This document shows, one piece after another, positions 63,273-64,000 of a DNA stretch of 64,000 bases. Where the stretch lies: NCBI RefSeq assembly GCF_006716315.1, contig NZ_VFOV01000001.1, positions 2,248,501 through 2,312,500 on the forward strand. Direction: 5' to 3'. Below the pieces are notes generated by a model. The model searched no databases. It was given only the letters and a program-made list of their open reading frames with translations, and was not told where the DNA came from. Position 1 is the first letter of the stretch; each line of letters starts with the position of its first letter. The stretch comes from Nocardioides albertanoniae (GTDB taxonomy: Bacteria > Actinomycetota > Actinomycetes > Propionibacteriales > Nocardioidaceae). A program made the translations under genes and the position numbers.

Positions 63273-64000
63273 CGAGGCATCTGCTGTCCATCGACGACGT
63301 GAGCGCGGACGACATCGCGAAGCTCTTCGCGACCGCCGCCGAGATGCACGACGTGCAGAAGCGTGAGGTCAAGAAGCTGCCGGCACTGCGCGGGCGTACG
63401 GTGATCAACCTCTTCTTCGAGGACTCGACCCGCACCCGGAGCAGCTTCGAGATCGCCGGGAAGTGGCTCTCGGCCGACGTGATCAACCTGTCGGCGAAGG
63501 GCTCCTCGGCCTCGAAGGGCGAGTCGCTGCGCGACACGGTGCTGACCGTGACCGCGATGGGCGTCGACGGGCTGGTGATGCGCCACTCGGCTTCGGGCGC
63601 CGCGCATCAGGTCGCGGGCTGGCTCGATATTCCGGTGGTCAACGCCGGTGACGGGATGCACGAGCACCCCACCCAGGCGCTCCTGGACTGCTACACGCTG
63701 CAGCGCCAGCTCGGCGGGCCGGGCTCCCTGGAGGGCAAGCGGATCGCGATCGTGGGCGACCTGACCCACTCGCGGGTGTTCCGGTCCAACGTGAAGGCGC
63801 TGGGCAAGCTCGGTGCGTCGGTGGTGGCGGTCGCGCCGCCGACGCTGATGCCTGCGGGCATCGCCGAGTGGGCGAAGGCCGACGGCTTCGCCACCTCCTA
63901 CGACCTCGACGCGGTGCTGCCGGAGGTCGACGCGGTGATGATGCTGCGGGTGCAGCGGGAGCGGATGAGCGGCGGCTACTTCCCGACCTCGCGCGAGTAC
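63269..64000 (+). CDS. pyrB: Aspartate carbamoyltransferase catalytic subunit (3'-truncated by window end)
   Basis: The first 244 codons of the enzyme that makes carbamoyl-aspartate in pyrimidine synthesis are present; the gene continues past the right edge. The carbamoyl-phosphate loop [13 protein letters not shown], the [17 protein letters not shown] loop and the HPTQALLD motif identify it as catalytic subunit. [16 protein letters not shown] marks the start of the aspartate domain. ATG 63269 overlaps the pyrR stop (ATGA). pyrC, carAB and pyrF presumably follow outside the window, as in other actinobacteria. Confidence 0.97.
   Translation, partial: MTRHLLSIDDVSADDIAKLFATAAEMHDVQKREVKKLPALRGRTVINLFFEDSTRTRSSFEIAGKWLSADVINLSAKGSSASKGESLRDTVLTVTAMGVDGLVMRHSASGAAHQVAGWLDIPVVNAGDGMHEHPTQALLDCYTLQRQLGGPGSLEGKRIAIVGDLTHSRVFRSNVKALGKLGASVVAVAPPTLMPAGIAEWAKADGFATSYDLDAVLPEVDAVMMLRVQRERMSGGYFPTSREY

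Noticed and set aside
1..64000. tRNA, rRNA or CRISPR arrays
   Set aside because: I saw no cloverleaf with CCA-end context, no rRNA signatures and no regularly spaced direct repeats. The A-B-A' elements are inverted and nested, not CRISPR-like.

Overview
The window is high-GC DNA (roughly 70%) from an actinobacterium. Its gene order matches the conserved actinobacterial blocks pgsA / pdxST-yebC-ruvCAB-yajC-secDF-apt-rel / hisS-aspS / rarA-alaS-ruvX-mltG-aroE / aroCKB / efp-nusB / pyrRB. Carbohydrate and peptide transport clusters are interposed. The style of the proteins and the intergenic repeats suggest a Nocardioides-like member of the Propionibacteriales, but that placement is inference.

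Layout. 1-129 holds the start of a membrane acyltransferase gene that runs off the left edge. 345-14265 is a pentose/xylan-oligosaccharide locus: a xylFGH-type ABC transporter behind a CRP/GlxR-like site; a secreted propeller-like protein; a LacI repressor diverging across a perfect palindromic operator from a lipoprotein-permease-permease-GH3 glycosidase-xylA operon; then xylB with its own promoter. Oligosaccharides would be imported, hydrolysed by the GH3 enzyme, isomerised by XylA and phosphorylated by XylB into the pentose phosphate pathway. The GH3-linked importer has no ATPase of its own. 14408-24670 carries phosphatidylinositol-phosphate synthase overlapped by an inositol-monophosphatase-family gene, the PLP synthase pair pdxST, yebC, the Holliday-junction genes ruvCAB behind a LexA box, yajC-secD-secF and apt. 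24745-28845 holds rel (stringent response), a 51-residue membrane protein and a secreted peptidase. 28979-34243 holds a DUF349 protein, a metallo-beta-lactamase-fold hydrolase, hisS and aspS. 34488-45026 carries two related oligopeptide ABC loci, C-A-B-D-F and C-A-B. Strong hairpins lie between the binding-protein gene and its neighbours, and the second locus has no ATPase genes. 45061-56497 runs rarA, two small membrane proteins, alaS, ruvX, mltG, aroE, a prepilin peptidase, aroC, aroK and aroB. 56613-64000 holds an acyl-CoA dehydrogenase with a TetR regulator, aroQ, efp, nusB, an orphan MinD-like ATPase with a Gln/Pro-rich head, a quinone oxidoreductase-like gene, pyrR with an RNA-binding leader, and the start of pyrB.

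The most notable non-coding content is: (i) a dispersed intergenic repeat of about 92 bp, present three times with a symmetric A-B-A' nested-palindrome architecture; (ii) two other inverted-repeat elements; (iii) a PyrR-binding RNA loop next to a buried ribosome site; (iv) LexA-, CRP- and LacI-type operators; and (v) about ten genes whose -10 hexamer (TANNNT) lies only 6-9 nt before the start codon, indicating widespread leaderless transcription. I see no tRNA, rRNA, CRISPR array, insertion sequence or prophage. No wholly new multi-gene system is evident; the repeats and leader structures are the best candidates for something undescribed.
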